Below are positions 26,301 through 35,230 of a stretch of 64,000 nt of DNA, one piece after another. The notes beneath the pieces were generated by a model. It made no database searches, was not told the DNA's origin, and worked only from the letters and a program-made list of their open reading frames with translations. The DNA lies in the NCBI GenBank assembly GCA_964429385.1, contig CAYSBR010000014.1:1-64000 (forward strand), in the 5' to 3' direction. The translations under genes and the position numbers were made by a program. The DNA is from UBA2377 sp964429385. GTDB taxonomy: Bacteria; Verrucomicrobiota; Verrucomicrobiia; Opitutales; Opitutaceae. Every line of letters begins with the position of its first letter. Within the stretch, counting starts at the first letter, position 1.

Positions 26301-29300
26301 GGCAACTATGCGATCACCGCTTCCGGCGCCTCGGCCGACAATTACAGCATCACCTATGCGCAAGGCTCGCTCACCGTCGCGCCCGCGCCGCTCACCGTGA
26401 GCATCGACCCGGCCACGCGCCGCTACGGCGACGCCGACCCCGTGTTCACCTACACGGTCTCCGGCCTGAAAAACGGCGACGCCTCCTCCCTCGTTTCCGT
26501 CAACAATCTCGATTCTCTCGCCACCCCCACCGCGAACGCCGGCTCCTACACCATCGTCGGTTTTCCGTTTTCGTCCTCGCCGAATTATTCCGTCGCGGCC
26601 CAGGTCACCGGCACGCTCACCGTCACGCCGCGCCCGCTGGCGATCACGGTGGACGACGTGATGCGTTATTACGGCGATCCGAACCCGACGTTCACCGCCG
26701 CCTTCGACGGCCTCGCCTCCTTCGACACCCCGGCGACCCTCGGCGCGCTCAACTTCTCCACACAGGCGACTCAATCCTCGGGCGTCGGCGACTGGGGCAT
26801 CACCTTCGCCACGGTCAACAACCTCAACTACACCATCACGCCGCAGTTTGGCACGCTCACGATCGCGCCCGCGGTGTTGTTGTTTGATTACCTGCTCGAC
26901 GCATCCCGCCTCTACGGCCGCGCCGATCCCGCTATGACGATGCCGGCCGTCAGCGGCCTGAAAAACAGTGACACCGTCGCCAGCCTCGGCCTGCAGTTTT
27001 CAGGCGTGCCCGCGCTCACCGCCGACGCTGGCGACTACACCTACACGATCACCAGCAACAATCCGAACTACACCTTCACCGCGCCGAGCGCCGCCTTCCG
27101 CATCGCCCCGGCACCGCTCACCGTCGTCATCGGCCCGGCCGGGCGCACCTACGGCGAAGAGAATCCCGCAGACTATGCCCTCAGCGTCCTCGGCCTCGCC
27201 TTCGATGACACCGCCGCTTCCGTCATCAGCGTCTTCAACCCCACCGAGGCGCTGACCGATGTCGGCACCTATGCCCTCACGCCGCTGCTCCTCGACCACA
27301 ACTACGTGATCACCTCCGCCACCGATGGCGCCATCGTCATCTCGCCGCGCGTGCTCACCTACACGGCGGCGGACCTCACGAAGGTTTACGGCGACATCAA
27401 CCCGTATCTCTACGGCTCGATCACTGGCTTCCTGTCTGGCGATAACGAGCTTAACGTCATCACCAACGCTGGCTTCGTCACCACCGCCGACGAGACCTCG
27501 GGCGTCGGCGCCTACGCGATCCGGCCCACCGCGCAGACCACCACGGCGAACTATGTCGTCCAGACCGTGGATGGCACGCTCACGGTCACGCCGGCCGCCC
27601 TCACCGTGGCCATCGCCGACGCCACCCGCGCCTACGGCCAAGCCAATCCCGATTTTGCCGCCGCTTCCGCTCAGGGCCTCAAGAATGACGACACGCTCGA
27701 CTCGCTCGGCCTCGCCTTCAGCACGCTCGCCACGACCACTTCGGACGTCGGCCGCTACTCGATCTGGGGCCTGAATTCCTCGGCCAACTACAACGTCGCT
27801 TTCACCGGCGGCATCCTGGCCATCACCCCGGCCAGCGCGGTCATCGCCGCCAACCGCGTGAGCCGCGTTTACGGCGACTCCTTCACGACCAATCCGTTTT
27901 CGCTCACGTTCACGGGCTTCCTCGCGGCCGACACGGCGCTCGCCCGCGACAACTGGCGGATCTATTTCGACGACAACGCGGCCACCGCGGCCGGCAGCCA
28001 CGAGATCGGCATCTCTGCCACCGACACGCTGCTCACCGCCGCGCTGAACAAGAACTACGACATCACCTTCCAGTCCGGCATCATGGATATCACCCGCGCC
28101 AGCGCGGTCATCGCCGCTAACCGCGCGAGCCGCGTTTACGGCGACCCCTTCACAAGCAATCCGTTTACGCTCGCCTTCACCGGTTTCCGCGCGGCCGACG
28201 AGGCGTTTGCCAGCGAGAACTGGCGGATCGACTTTACCGACAACGCGGCCACCGCCAGCGGCCTCTACCTCATCGACATCACCGCCACCGACGCCGCGCT
28301 CACCGCCGCCTTGGCCAGCAACTACGACATCACCTTCCGGTCCGGCGCCTTGGAAATCACCCGCGCCAGCGCGACCGTCGTTGGCAACACCGTGAGCCGC
28401 GTCCGCGGCGATGTCTTCACGACCAATCCGTTCACACTCGCCTTCACGGGCTTCCTCGCGGCCGACGCGGCGCTCGCCGACGCCAACTGGCGGATCGACT
28501 TCGAGGACGATGTGACCGCCGCGGTTGGCAGGTATGCGATCGATGTCTCCGCCACGAACGCGGCGCTCACCGACACGCTGAACCACAACTACGACATCAC
28601 CTTCCAGCCCGGCACCCTCCAAGTGACCAAACGCATCCTCGACCCTGCGTTGGTCAATTCGCTCAACCAGAACAACACCCTCCATACGGAGTTCACGCCG
28701 ACCAACGAAAGCATCGAAGTGGACAAAAACGACCAGCTTACCCTCTCAGACGAGCTCCTGCACCCCACCGAGATCAACTACTACACCGAGCCCCTCACCA
28801 AGGCCGAATACGCCAGCTACTTCGCCAGCTTCGACGCCGCCGCCGTCATCGGCGCGCTGGGCAACACCTACGCTACGCTCCTCAAAGGCAAGGGCCATAA
28901 GGACAGTTCCTACGAAGCCCTGAGCGAGGCTGCCCGCCAGCTCCTCGCCGACTTCATGGCCGGCGACCTTGCCATGGCCGACCTCAGCGCGCTCATCGCC
29001 GCCGGCGATACCGATGCCGCCTCCGCCCTCGGTTTCATCCTCCCGTCCCTCGTAGAGCTCACTCGTGACAAGAACGTGGCCGAGATGACCGCGCTGGACC
29101 GCCAGATCCTCGGCCGCCTCGCCGACCTCACCGAGAAGCGGCAGTCGGAGGTCGTGCTCGCCGCGCAAAAACTCTACGACGAAATGCTGGCCACTCAAAA
29201 AGCGAAGGCCGAGATCAACGGCATGGCGAACCTTTTCATCGGCCCCGGCGACTTCCAGAACATCACGCAACGTGCCACCGAGGAAGTCATCGGCACCTAC

Positions 29301-29639
29301 ATCGGCGCGACCGTGGCCGCCGCCGGCACCGTTGCGGCAACTTCCGCACTGCTGGCCGTCAAAGCCATCTCCGTCGCCATCTTCCCCAACGTCGCGCCCG
29401 TCGCGGGCTTTGCCGCCGCCGGTCCGGGCATTGCCGTCGTCATGGCCGTCGCGCTGGCCGTCCGCTCCGTGCAGATGGGCGAAAGCATCAAGAACGAACA
29501 AGCCTTCAACGAGCTGATGGCGAAGTGGAGCGTCGGCACCCAGATCACCTCCATCGCCGACCTCCAGAGCAGCGCGATGGATTCCGACATCAAGCTCTCC
29601 ACCCTCATGCTCTCCGCCGAATTCCTTTCCTCCAAGTGA
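23373..29639 (+). CDS. Two-partner secretion exoprotein (TpsA), filamentous-haemagglutinin-type adhesin with 13 MBG repeats
   Basis: A 2088-residue surface protein. The ATG at 23373 (alternatives 23379 and 23382) gives a signal peptide (RRPLLLFPLIAFLAGGLPAS). The TPS domain follows (QVVHGDVTVSQTGNTMTL, IVNWQSFNLG, LFLINPKGIVVGQGAVIDTA), used for recognition by TpsB. After a beta-helical region to about residue 680 come 13 MBG-type repeats of about 80-89 residues, each opening with a motif like RRYGDADPVFTYTVSGL and closing with NYDITF..GTL.IT. The last three are near-identical 267-bp DNA repeats. The C-terminal ~330 residues differ: helical, charged, then a Gly/Ala-rich hydrophobic stretch (VAPVAGFAAAGPGIAVVMAV). 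The role is inferred to be adhesion or matrix binding. The gene overlaps tpsB. Confidence 0.92.
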   Translation: MWMMKTRRPLLLFPLIAFLAGGLPASLPAQLPTGAQVVHGDVTVSQTGNTMTLTQASRQAIVNWQSFNLGADAALRLRQSGADAAMLARVVGNDPSTLLGSFQADGKLFLINPKGIVVGQGAVIDTAAFLASTLDVSDDHFLRGGELAFKGDSAAGIVNLGKITAREGNVMLFAHTVKNAGEINAPRGAAALGAGTEVLLASPDASTFLIKTNLPATTEQIGVDNSGVIAAAQAQLEAAGGSLYELAINQSGVVRATGSATLNGRVLLTAADATVSVSGEISARNADGSGGEILVGGDYRGQNAAIANATRTVVSADSVLDAGSGGRAIVWADDTTTFLGHIVTGGDEAGFAEVSGKHSLDFRPAAPLDLGVGGTLLLDPDALHVGTTDPGDAESFLAAATLEAQLAASHVVLDTSTSTGDITFNSAIAWANSNSLTVRSGNNINLYADITGGVGSTLALYTGRTALAPSESGLPDIWGEGWLDSDATITVGTLIYGANGDSAPGPGYTLDTPLGAGTFFADGNLRVGTFVLDLNAGSAGISTNEDADNTIGAFRTEGDADFRAYVVNHHGDLDLTLHSTQVDGGYLQFFTPGNLTLKSGTDLTFTAPGNIILASTAGAFVNEAGPEAFRGSTRYLIYTSTRAATTKGGLTGTEVYNHPYDENDDYDGFGSTFFFSGASGSPLLTYTANDQIRRYGAANPAFTYTVDGWLDDVVNDVTGAPALSATATQNSGVGSYDITISAGTLASSNYDFSFVPGTLSITRAPLTITATDATRRIGVANPAFSASYAGFVLGETASALSGALTFITPATEASIAGAYTITPAGLTSANYNISFIPGTLTLTETTALLISANNTSRTYGAANPVFTASYSGFVGGEDESIVTGLQFNTAATQSSGVGLYTITPFGATATGYDINYASGTLEILRAPLTISVPNQSRLYGDANAFTVNYNGLVNGDTSAVVSGLSFATGATAASNVGNYAITASGASADNYSITYAQGSLTVAPAPLTVSIDPATRRYGDADPVFTYTVSGLKNGDASSLVSVNNLDSLATPTANAGSYTIVGFPFSSSPNYSVAAQVTGTLTVTPRPLAITVDDVMRYYGDPNPTFTAAFDGLASFDTPATLGALNFSTQATQSSGVGDWGITFATVNNLNYTITPQFGTLTIAPAVLLFDYLLDASRLYGRADPAMTMPAVSGLKNSDTVASLGLQFSGVPALTADAGDYTYTITSNNPNYTFTAPSAAFRIAPAPLTVVIGPAGRTYGEENPADYALSVLGLAFDDTAASVISVFNPTEALTDVGTYALTPLLLDHNYVITSATDGAIVISPRVLTYTAADLTKVYGDINPYLYGSITGFLSGDNELNVITNAGFVTTADETSGVGAYAIRPTAQTTTANYVVQTVDGTLTVTPAALTVAIADATRAYGQANPDFAAASAQGLKNDDTLDSLGLAFSTLATTTSDVGRYSIWGLNSSANYNVAFTGGILAITPASAVIAANRVSRVYGDSFTTNPFSLTFTGFLAADTALARDNWRIYFDDNAATAAGSHEIGISATDTLLTAALNKNYDITFQSGIMDITRASAVIAANRASRVYGDPFTSNPFTLAFTGFRAADEAFASENWRIDFTDNAATASGLYLIDITATDAALTAALASNYDITFRSGALEITRASATVVGNTVSRVRGDVFTTNPFTLAFTGFLAADAALADANWRIDFEDDVTAAVGRYAIDVSATNAALTDTLNHNYDITFQPGTLQVTKRILDPALVNSLNQNNTLHTEFTPTNESIEVDKNDQLTLSDELLHPTEINYYTEPLTKAEYASYFASFDAAAVIGALGNTYATLLKGKGHKDSSYEALSEAARQLLADFMAGDLAMADLSALIAAGDTDAASALGFILPSLVELTRDKNVAEMTALDRQILGRLADLTEKRQSEVVLAAQKLYDEMLATQKAKAEINGMANLFIGPGDFQNITQRATEEVIGTYIGATVAAAGTVAATSALLAVKAISVAIFPNVAPVAGFAAAGPGIAVVMAVALAVRSVQMGESIKNEQAFNELMAKWSVGTQITSIADLQSSAMDSDIKLSTLMLSAEFLSSK
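27837..28637 (+). repeat. Three tandem 267-bp repeats within tpsA
   Basis: Units at 27837-28103, 28104-28370 and 28371-28637 each encode an 89-residue MBG repeat with the pattern SRVYGD.FT.NPF.L.FTGF.AAD and NWRI.F.D. They are much more alike than the other ten repeats, indicating recent duplication. Confidence 0.85.
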
Positions 29640-31285
29640 GCAAATCTCTCATCCTCCTCGGCCTCTCTCTCGCCTCGTTCGCGATGGCGCAGCCGTCCGT
29701 CCCGCCCGCCCTTGATCCCGGGGCCACGCTCGCGGCCCAGCCAGGCGAAGACGTGCTGCTCCCCGCGCTCACGGCCGTCGTGCTCCTGCCCGCCGCCGTC
29801 TCGTCCCCGCCCGCCGCCGCGCAGCCCGGCGTGGACGCCAGCCGTGTGCCTTGGCTGCAAGACCCTGCTTTCGCCCGCGAGATCGAGCCCTTCCTAGGCC
29901 GCCCCGTCTCCCTCGCCTCGCTCGACCGCCTGCAGTTGGTCATCCGCGTTCATCTCCAGTCCCTCGGCCGGCCCTTTGCGCGCGTTTATGCGCCGCCGCA
30001 GGACATCACCGACGGTGCCGTGCGGATTGTCGTGCAGCCCGCTTCGCTCGATGGCGAGGTGCGCGTGAACGGCAACAAATGGTTCGCCCGTGAGCGCTAC
30101 GTGGGCGCGCTCGGCCTGCGCCCCGGCGAAGTGCTCGACACCGCCGCCCTCAACGCCGACCTCGCGTGGCTCAACCGCAATCCCTTCACGCGCGTCACGC
30201 CCGTGATCGAGGCCGGCGAACAGCCCGGCACCACCCGTGTCACCCTCCGCGCCGACGAACGCCTCCCTCTCTCGCTCAACGCCGGCTACTCCAACACCGG
30301 CACCGTCCTCACCGACGAAGACCGCGTTTCCGCCGGCCTTACTTGGGGCAACGCCTTCGGCCGCGGTGACCTGCTCAGCCTCGGCATCACCGGCGATCCC
30401 GAGTGGCAACACATGCGCGGCTACAACACGAGCTACACCGCATTCCTTCCGTGGCGGCATGTGCTCTCGTTGCAGGGCGCTTGGTCCACGATGGACTCCG
30501 TCATGCCCGAACCCTTCACCCAAGGCGGCACAAGCTGGCAGGTCGGCGCACGCTATGAAATCCCGCTCGCCGCACCGAGCCCGCAGTGGACGCAGACCTT
30601 CAGCTTCACCGCCGATTTCAAATACTCCGACAACACGCTCGAATTCGCCGAGATTCCCGTGACCAACAACGTGACGCACGTCGCTCAGGTCGGGGTGAAT
30701 TACGGTCTGAACTTCCCCGGGTTCGGCGGGCAAAACAGCGCGCGCTTCGAGTTCGCCGCCAGCCCCGGTGGACTTACGGATTACAACGATGACGAAGCCT
30801 TCGCCGGCTCACGCCCCGGCGCGAAAGCCGGCTACGCCTTCGCCCGTTTCGGCCTGCGCCACCAGCGGGCGCTCGCCGGGCAATGGTCGCTCGTGCTCTC
30901 CGGTGACGCGCAGTTCGCCACCGGGGCGCTCCTCGGCTCGGAACAGCTCAACGGCGGCGGCAGCTATGCCGTGCGCGGCTACCGCGAAAGCAGCGCGTTT
31001 GGCGATTGGGGCATCGTCGGCAGCGCCGAGTTGCATGCCCCGGCGTTCTCGATGGTGAAGGGCCGCGATCGCGCGGATCTGTTCGCTTTTCTTGACGGGG
31101 CCTCGCTGCGGCTGCGGGTGGAGGATGACGGCACCGATCTCGCCAGCGCCGGTCTCGGCGCGAACTGGCAGCTCGGAAACCATCTCAGCCTGCGCGCCGC
31201 CTACGGCTGGCAGCTCAAGCCCATCGCCAGTTCGCGCGGCGTTTATTCCGGCCACGGCCACGTCAGCGCGAGCTTCAGCTATTGA
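29636..31285 (+). CDS. TpsB/FhaC-type outer-membrane transporter (ShlB/HecB family)
   Basis: A 549-residue two-partner secretion transporter that exports the TpsA encoded just upstream. The best start is a GTG at 29636 overlapping the tpsA stop (GTGA). It gives a signal peptide (MSKSLILLGLSLASFAMA), whereas upstream in-frame residues look like shadow sequence. A Pro/Ala-rich linker leads to POTRA-like segments (SLASLDRLQLVIRVHLQSLG, VRVNGNKWFARERYVGALGL, LNADLAWLNRNPFTRVTPVI). A 16-strand-type barrel region follows, with SYAVRGYRES near the conserved VRGY/F tip motif of loop 6 in this family. It ends in aromatic strands (GHVSASFSY). Confidence 0.92.
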   Translation: MSKSLILLGLSLASFAMAQPSVPPALDPGATLAAQPGEDVLLPALTAVVLLPAAVSSPPAAAQPGVDASRVPWLQDPAFAREIEPFLGRPVSLASLDRLQLVIRVHLQSLGRPFARVYAPPQDITDGAVRIVVQPASLDGEVRVNGNKWFARERYVGALGLRPGEVLDTAALNADLAWLNRNPFTRVTPVIEAGEQPGTTRVTLRADERLPLSLNAGYSNTGTVLTDEDRVSAGLTWGNAFGRGDLLSLGITGDPEWQHMRGYNTSYTAFLPWRHVLSLQGAWSTMDSVMPEPFTQGGTSWQVGARYEIPLAAPSPQWTQTFSFTADFKYSDNTLEFAEIPVTNNVTHVAQVGVNYGLNFPGFGGQNSARFEFAASPGGLTDYNDDEAFAGSRPGAKAGYAFARFGLRHQRALAGQWSLVLSGDAQFATGALLGSEQLNGGGSYAVRGYRESSAFGDWGIVGSAELHAPAFSMVKGRDRADLFAFLDGASLRLRVEDDGTDLASAGLGANWQLGNHLSLRAAYGWQLKPIASSRGVYSGHGHVSASFSY

Positions 31286-31329
31286 GCCGGTCCCGGCCCG
31301 GTGACCGGTTGGGTTGCCGGGCGCGGGGT

Positions 31330-32757
31330 TCAGCGCACGGTGCGCAGTTGCACGCTGTCCACGAGGCGGTCTTGCGAAAGGATATCGGTGGCGATGACGA
31401 GTTTGTCGCCCGCTTGGACGCGGCCGAGCCGCTTCAGGAGGATGATGGCATTCTCGATCGTGATGTCGGGCTCGGAGGCGAAGGGCATGAGATGCGGCTC
31501 GACGGCGCGGAGGAGCCGGAGCTGGCGCAGCAGCTGCACGTGCGGGGTGAACGCGAGGATGGGGGAATGCACGGGCCGGAGAGCGGCAAGGCCGTGGGCC
31601 ATGAAGCCGTGCCGGGTGAAGGTGAGGATTTTTGAGCCGGGGACCTGGTTGGCGAGGACGACGGCGGAGTGGAGGACCTTCATGCGCTCGCCGGTGAAGA
31701 CGGCGGGCTCGCGCGGGTCGGTGTCCTCCTCGGTCTCGATGCGGCGGGCGATGCGGTCGAGGGTCTGCACGCATTCGAGGGGATATTTGCCGACGGTGGT
31801 TTCGCCGGAGAGCATCACGCAATCGGCCAGTTCATAGACGGCGTTGGCGACGTCAGTGATCTCGGCGCGGGTGGGCACCGGCTGGGTGATCATGGACTCG
31901 AGCATGTGCGTGGCGACGATGACGGGGCGGCCCTGCGCGAGGCAGGCGCGGACGGCGCGACGCTGGATGACGGGCAGCTCTTCCAGGGGGCATTCGATGC
32001 CGAGGTCGCCGCGCGCGACCATGAGGCCGTCGCAGGCGCGGACGATGTCGTCGAGGTGGGTGATGGCGGACTGGTCCTCGATCTTGGCAATGATACGGAC
32101 CTTCGATTTCCGCTCGGCGAGAAAATCGCGAAGCAGGGTGATGTCGGCCGCCGTGCGGACGAAGGAGAGCGCGAGGAAGTCGATGCCCTCTTCGAGGCCG
32201 ACGAGGGAATCGGCGCGGTCCTTGGCGGTGAAGGAGGGGAGGTTGACGGTGACGCCGGGGAGGTTGATGTGGCGGCGGGAGGAGAGCGGGCCGGGGATGA
32301 GCACGCGGCAGCGGATGTGGGCGTGGTCCTTGGCGAGGACCTCCAGCCGGATGAGCCCGTTGTCCACGAGGACGGTGTCGCCGACCTTGATGTCGTTGAC
32401 GAGGTCCTGGTAATTGACGTCCACGGAGCGCACTTCCTCGGCGTTTTCGCGGTCGGCGCCGGGCTTGACGGTGAAGTCGAAGATCTCGCCGGGCTGCAGC
32501 TCGATGGGGGCCGCCAGATCGCCGGTGCGGATCTCGGGTCCCTTGATGTCCATCATGACGGCGACCTCGCGGCCGAGCCGTTCGCTCACGGCGCGGATGC
32601 GGCGGATGACGGTGCGCGTCCAGTCGTGCCTGGCGTGAGCCATGTTGAGCCGCACGATGTCGGCCCCGCCGGCGATGAGTTTTTCCAGCATGGCCTCGCT
32701 TTCCGTGGCGGGTCCGATGGTGAAAATGATGCGGGTGCGGCGGAAGTCGTGCGGCAT
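31330..32757 (-). CDS. pyk: Pyruvate kinase
   Basis: Catalyses phosphoenolpyruvate + ADP to pyruvate + ATP in glycolysis. The 475-residue protein shows RTRIIFTIGPATESEAMLEK, DIVRLNMAHARHDW, VMMDIKGPEIRTG, LPGVTVNLPSFTAKDRADSL, IIAKIEDQSAI (the catalytic Lys loop), LMVARGDLGIECPLEELPVI, PVIVATHMLESMI and DCVMLSGETTVGKYP, all in the family order. The C-terminal domain is complete. Note THMLESM where many enzymes have TQMLESM. It is the last gene of a minus-strand run, 12 bp after the metallo-beta-lactamase-fold gene, and converges with tpsB. Confidence 0.96.
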   Translation of the reverse strand: MPHDFRRTRIIFTIGPATESEAMLEKLIAGGADIVRLNMAHARHDWTRTVIRRIRAVSERLGREVAVMMDIKGPEIRTGDLAAPIELQPGEIFDFTVKPGADRENAEEVRSVDVNYQDLVNDIKVGDTVLVDNGLIRLEVLAKDHAHIRCRVLIPGPLSSRRHINLPGVTVNLPSFTAKDRADSLVGLEEGIDFLALSFVRTAADITLLRDFLAERKSKVRIIAKIEDQSAITHLDDIVRACDGLMVARGDLGIECPLEELPVIQRRAVRACLAQGRPVIVATHMLESMITQPVPTRAEITDVANAVYELADCVMLSGETTVGKYPLECVQTLDRIARRIETEEDTDPREPAVFTGERMKVLHSAVVLANQVPGSKILTFTRHGFMAHGLAALRPVHSPILAFTPHVQLLRQLRLLRAVEPHLMPFASEPDITIENAIILLKRLGRVQAGDKLVIATDILSQDRLVDSVQLRTVR

Positions 32758-32769
32758 GGCGGGATGGGT

Positions 32770-33570
32770 TCAGGAGAATTCGTGGAAGGGCGTGCCGCCG
32801 CCGGGGGCGACGATGGAAAATTCGCAACCGAGGCGTGCCTTGATGGCGGCGAACGCGGCCGAGACTACCTCGGGGCTGTTACAGTCGCGGCTCAGGTGCG
32901 TGAGATAGATGTGACGCCAGCGCGGGCTGGCGATGCTTTCCAGCAATTCACGCGCGCTCTGGTTGGAGAGATGACCGTGGCGGCCGCCGATGCGCTGCTT
33001 CAAGGCCCAGGGGCGTTTGGGGTCGGCCTTGAGAAGATCGGTGCAGTGGTTGGATTCGAGAATGACGACATCGGATTCGCGCAGGTGCTCGACCACATGC
33101 TGCGGAGCGTAACCGAGGTCGGTGACCCAGGAGAGGCTGCGACGGGGGCTGAAGAGATCGTCTTCGCGGCCGGTGATGAAGCGAAAGCCCACGGGCTCCT
33201 GCGCGTCGTGCGGCACGGAGAAGCTGTGCACCTCCAGATCGCGGAAGCGAAAGGCCGCGCCGGTCTCGAAGATCTGCCAGTCGGGCCGGTGGTTGAGCCC
33301 GGCCTGCACGGCGCGGGCGGTGGCGGCGTTGGCGAAGACGCGGATGTGCGGGTGTTTTTTCAGGCCCTCGATGGCGGCGGCATGGTCGCCGTGCTCATGG
33401 GTGAGAAAGATGGCGTCGATGCGTTCGAGGGATTCGCCGTCGGTCGCGAGGAGCTGGCCGAGCTTGCGCGCGGAAAACCCGGCGTCCACGAGCACGCGGG
33501 CGCCTTCCGTCTGGAGCAGGGCGCTGTTGCCCGAGCTGCCGCTGCCGAGAATGCGGAAACGCAGGCTCAT
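32770..33570 (-). CDS. Metallo-beta-lactamase-fold hydrolase (YycJ/WalJ-like)
   Basis: A 266-residue cytoplasmic hydrolase from the ATG at 33570. The metal-binding motif is FLTHEHGDHAAAI (T/SHxHxDH). Further ligands appear in SVPHDAQEPVGFRF, WVTDLGYAP and IYLTHLSRDCNSPEV. The N-terminus FRILGSGSSGNSALLQTEGA is typical of the YycJ/WalJ subgroup, proposed to be a DNA-repair-associated nuclease. It overlaps the upstream methyltransferase gene by 4 bp (ATGA) and precedes pyk by 12 bp, so the three genes form an operon. Confidence 0.88.
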   Translation of the reverse strand: MSLRFRILGSGSSGNSALLQTEGARVLVDAGFSARKLGQLLATDGESLERIDAIFLTHEHGDHAAAIEGLKKHPHIRVFANAATARAVQAGLNHRPDWQIFETGAAFRFRDLEVHSFSVPHDAQEPVGFRFITGREDDLFSPRRSLSWVTDLGYAPQHVVEHLRESDVVILESNHCTDLLKADPKRPWALKQRIGGRHGHLSNQSARELLESIASPRWRHIYLTHLSRDCNSPEVVSAAFAAIKARLGCEFSIVAPGGGTPFHEFS

Positions 33571-34364
33571 GGGCGCGAGGAGGGGAGGGCATCCTCCGGT
33601 TTGAAGGCGACGAGCATGATCTCGGTCGGCTCGGCCTCGGGGGGGCGGCGCCAGCCCAGTTTCCGCCGCAGGCCCCAATCGGGCAGGGACCAGAAGGGCG
33701 TGGAGGTGGTGACCTGCGCGGGGCCGAAGACAAACCCGGCGGCGCGCACGAGCTGCTGGTAGCCGGCGGCGGTCTGTTGCACGGCATTGGGGTGGCGGAA
33801 CAGCAGGCGCACGGGGGTTGACAGGATAAACTCGCGGCAGGATTCCGCCACGAGCAACGTGCCTCCGGGCGCAAGCACGCGAAACAGCTCATCCAAGACG
33901 GCGGCCTGGGCGACGACATGGTGGAGCAGTTGATGGCAGAGAATGAGATCGAAGGAGGCGTCGGGCAGCTCGAGCCGCGTGGCATCGCCGCGCCGGACTT
34001 CGAGGCGGGCGCGGCAGTGCGGCGCCTGCCGGCGCGAGCGCTCCACTTCCTGCGGGTTGATGTCGAGGCCGAGGAGGGAGTCTGGCTGGAAATGGCGGTC
34101 GAGCAAAGGCAGCGACACGCCGGGGCCGCACCCGGCATCAAGGATGCGGCGGGCGCGCCGGCGTTCCGGGGGCAGCAGGCGGGAGAGTTCGGCGATGGCC
34201 TCCGCGACCACGTAGCGTTGCCAGACCCGGGTGCCGAGAAACCAGTGGCCGAAGCGCGTTTCCTTCACCCAGTTGTCTCGATCGGCGCCGGTGGCGGGCT
34301 CGATCTCCGCCTCCAGGCCACCCAGCAGGGCGGAAGGAGAACGGAGTGGCGGCTGGTCGGACAT
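33567..34364 (-). CDS. Class I SAM-dependent methyltransferase
   Basis: A 265-residue protein. The Rossmann methyltransferase motifs are ARRILDAGCGPGVSLPLLDR (motif I), SLLGLDINPQEVERSRRQ (motif II), GDATRLELPDASFDLILCHQ (post-II/III) and LFRVLAPGGTLLVAESC (motif IV). The substrate is unknown. There is no signal peptide and it is probably cytoplasmic. The start at 34364 (MSDQPPL) is preferred over an upstream codon. It is the first gene of an operon with the metallo-beta-lactamase-fold gene and pyk. Its 99-bp upstream gap separates it from the divergent aryl-polyene-type cluster, so the two promoters share that region. Confidence 0.85.
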   Translation of the reverse strand: MSDQPPLRSPSALLGGLEAEIEPATGADRDNWVKETRFGHWFLGTRVWQRYVVAEAIAELSRLLPPERRRARRILDAGCGPGVSLPLLDRHFQPDSLLGLDINPQEVERSRRQAPHCRARLEVRRGDATRLELPDASFDLILCHQLLHHVVAQAAVLDELFRVLAPGGTLLVAESCREFILSTPVRLLFRHPNAVQQTAAGYQQLVRAAGFVFGPAQVTTSTPFWSLPDWGLRRKLGWRRPPEAEPTEIMLVAFKPEDALPSSRP

Positions 34365-34463
34365 GACAGTTTCCAAGCCCAAGCCCCCATGCAGTGCAAG
34401 CCCTCACGCTTCCGGTGAGTTTGGGCTGGCATCACCGGTGGTTTTTCATCGCAATTCCCCGCC

Positions 34464-35192
34464 GTGCAACCTCATCCGACGCTGACCGCCCGCTACGCCT
34501 CGCCCGAGGCGAAACCCGAGTTCGTCAACGGTCTCTTCGACAAGGGCGCCAAGCACTACGACGGGGTGGTCAACTGGGGATTCCTGGGGAGCGGGGCGGG
34601 TTACCGTCGCTGGGTGCAGCAGCGGCACGGCCTGAAACCCGGGATGAGCGTGCTGGATGTCGCTTGTGGCACGGGATTGGTCGCGGTCGGGGCGGCGCAG
34701 GTTTTGGGCACGGCGGAGAACATCACGTGTGTGGACCCGAGCGAGGGCATGCTGGCGGTGGCGCGGACGAAGCTGCCCGCGCGATTCATCCAGGCGTACG
34801 CGGAGTCGATGCCGCTGCCCGACAATGCTTTTGATTTTCTCACAATGGGCTACGCCCTGCGCCATGTCAGCGATCTGGAGGTGACCTTTCGCGAATATCT
34901 CCGGGTGCTCAAACCCGGCGGAAAGATGCTCATCCTCGAAGTCACCAAGCCGACGGGAAAGCTATCGGGCTTTTTCTTCCGGGTTTATTTCGGGCGCATC
35001 TATCCGGCGCTCACCCGGCTCTTCACCCGGAGCGCCGATGCGCGCGACATGATGCGCTATTATTGGGAGACGATGGATGCGTGCGTGCCACCGGCGACAG
35101 TCCTGGAGGCCCTGCGCAACGCGGGCTTCACCGCGGTGAAGCGCAACACGGCGCTGGGCCTTTTCAGCGAATACACCGCGGTCAAGGGCTGA
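34464..35192 (+). CDS. UbiE/COQ5-family methyltransferase heading the aryl-polyene-type cluster
   Basis: A 242-residue SAM-dependent methyltransferase starting at GTG (34464). Motifs: FVNGLFDKGAKHYDGVVNWG, SVLDVACGTGLVAVGAAQVL, ITCVDPSEGMLAVARTKL, MPLPDNAFDFLTMGYALRHV and EYLRVLKPGGKMLILEVTKP, the UbiE/MenG pattern including the NAFDxxTxGYALRH-like stretch. Quinone methylation is possible. However, it lies 38 bp upstream of the first ACP gene and looks like the first gene of the polyene operon, so methylation of the aryl head group is the alternative. The sequence alone does not decide. Confidence 0.85.
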   Translation: MQPHPTLTARYASPEAKPEFVNGLFDKGAKHYDGVVNWGFLGSGAGYRRWVQQRHGLKPGMSVLDVACGTGLVAVGAAQVLGTAENITCVDPSEGMLAVARTKLPARFIQAYAESMPLPDNAFDFLTMGYALRHVSDLEVTFREYLRVLKPGGKMLILEVTKPTGKLSGFFFRVYFGRIYPALTRLFTRSADARDMMRYYWETMDACVPPATVLEALRNAGFTAVKRNTALGLFSEYTAVKG

Positions 35193-35230
35193 GAGATCGC
35201 CGCCGCCTTTTTCATCAAGCACACTGATTC

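Noticed and set aside
27000..28685. 561-codon minus-strand frame inside tpsA
   Set aside because: It is Gly/Val/Arg/Asp-rich shadow of a repetitive coding region and has no start context or domain.
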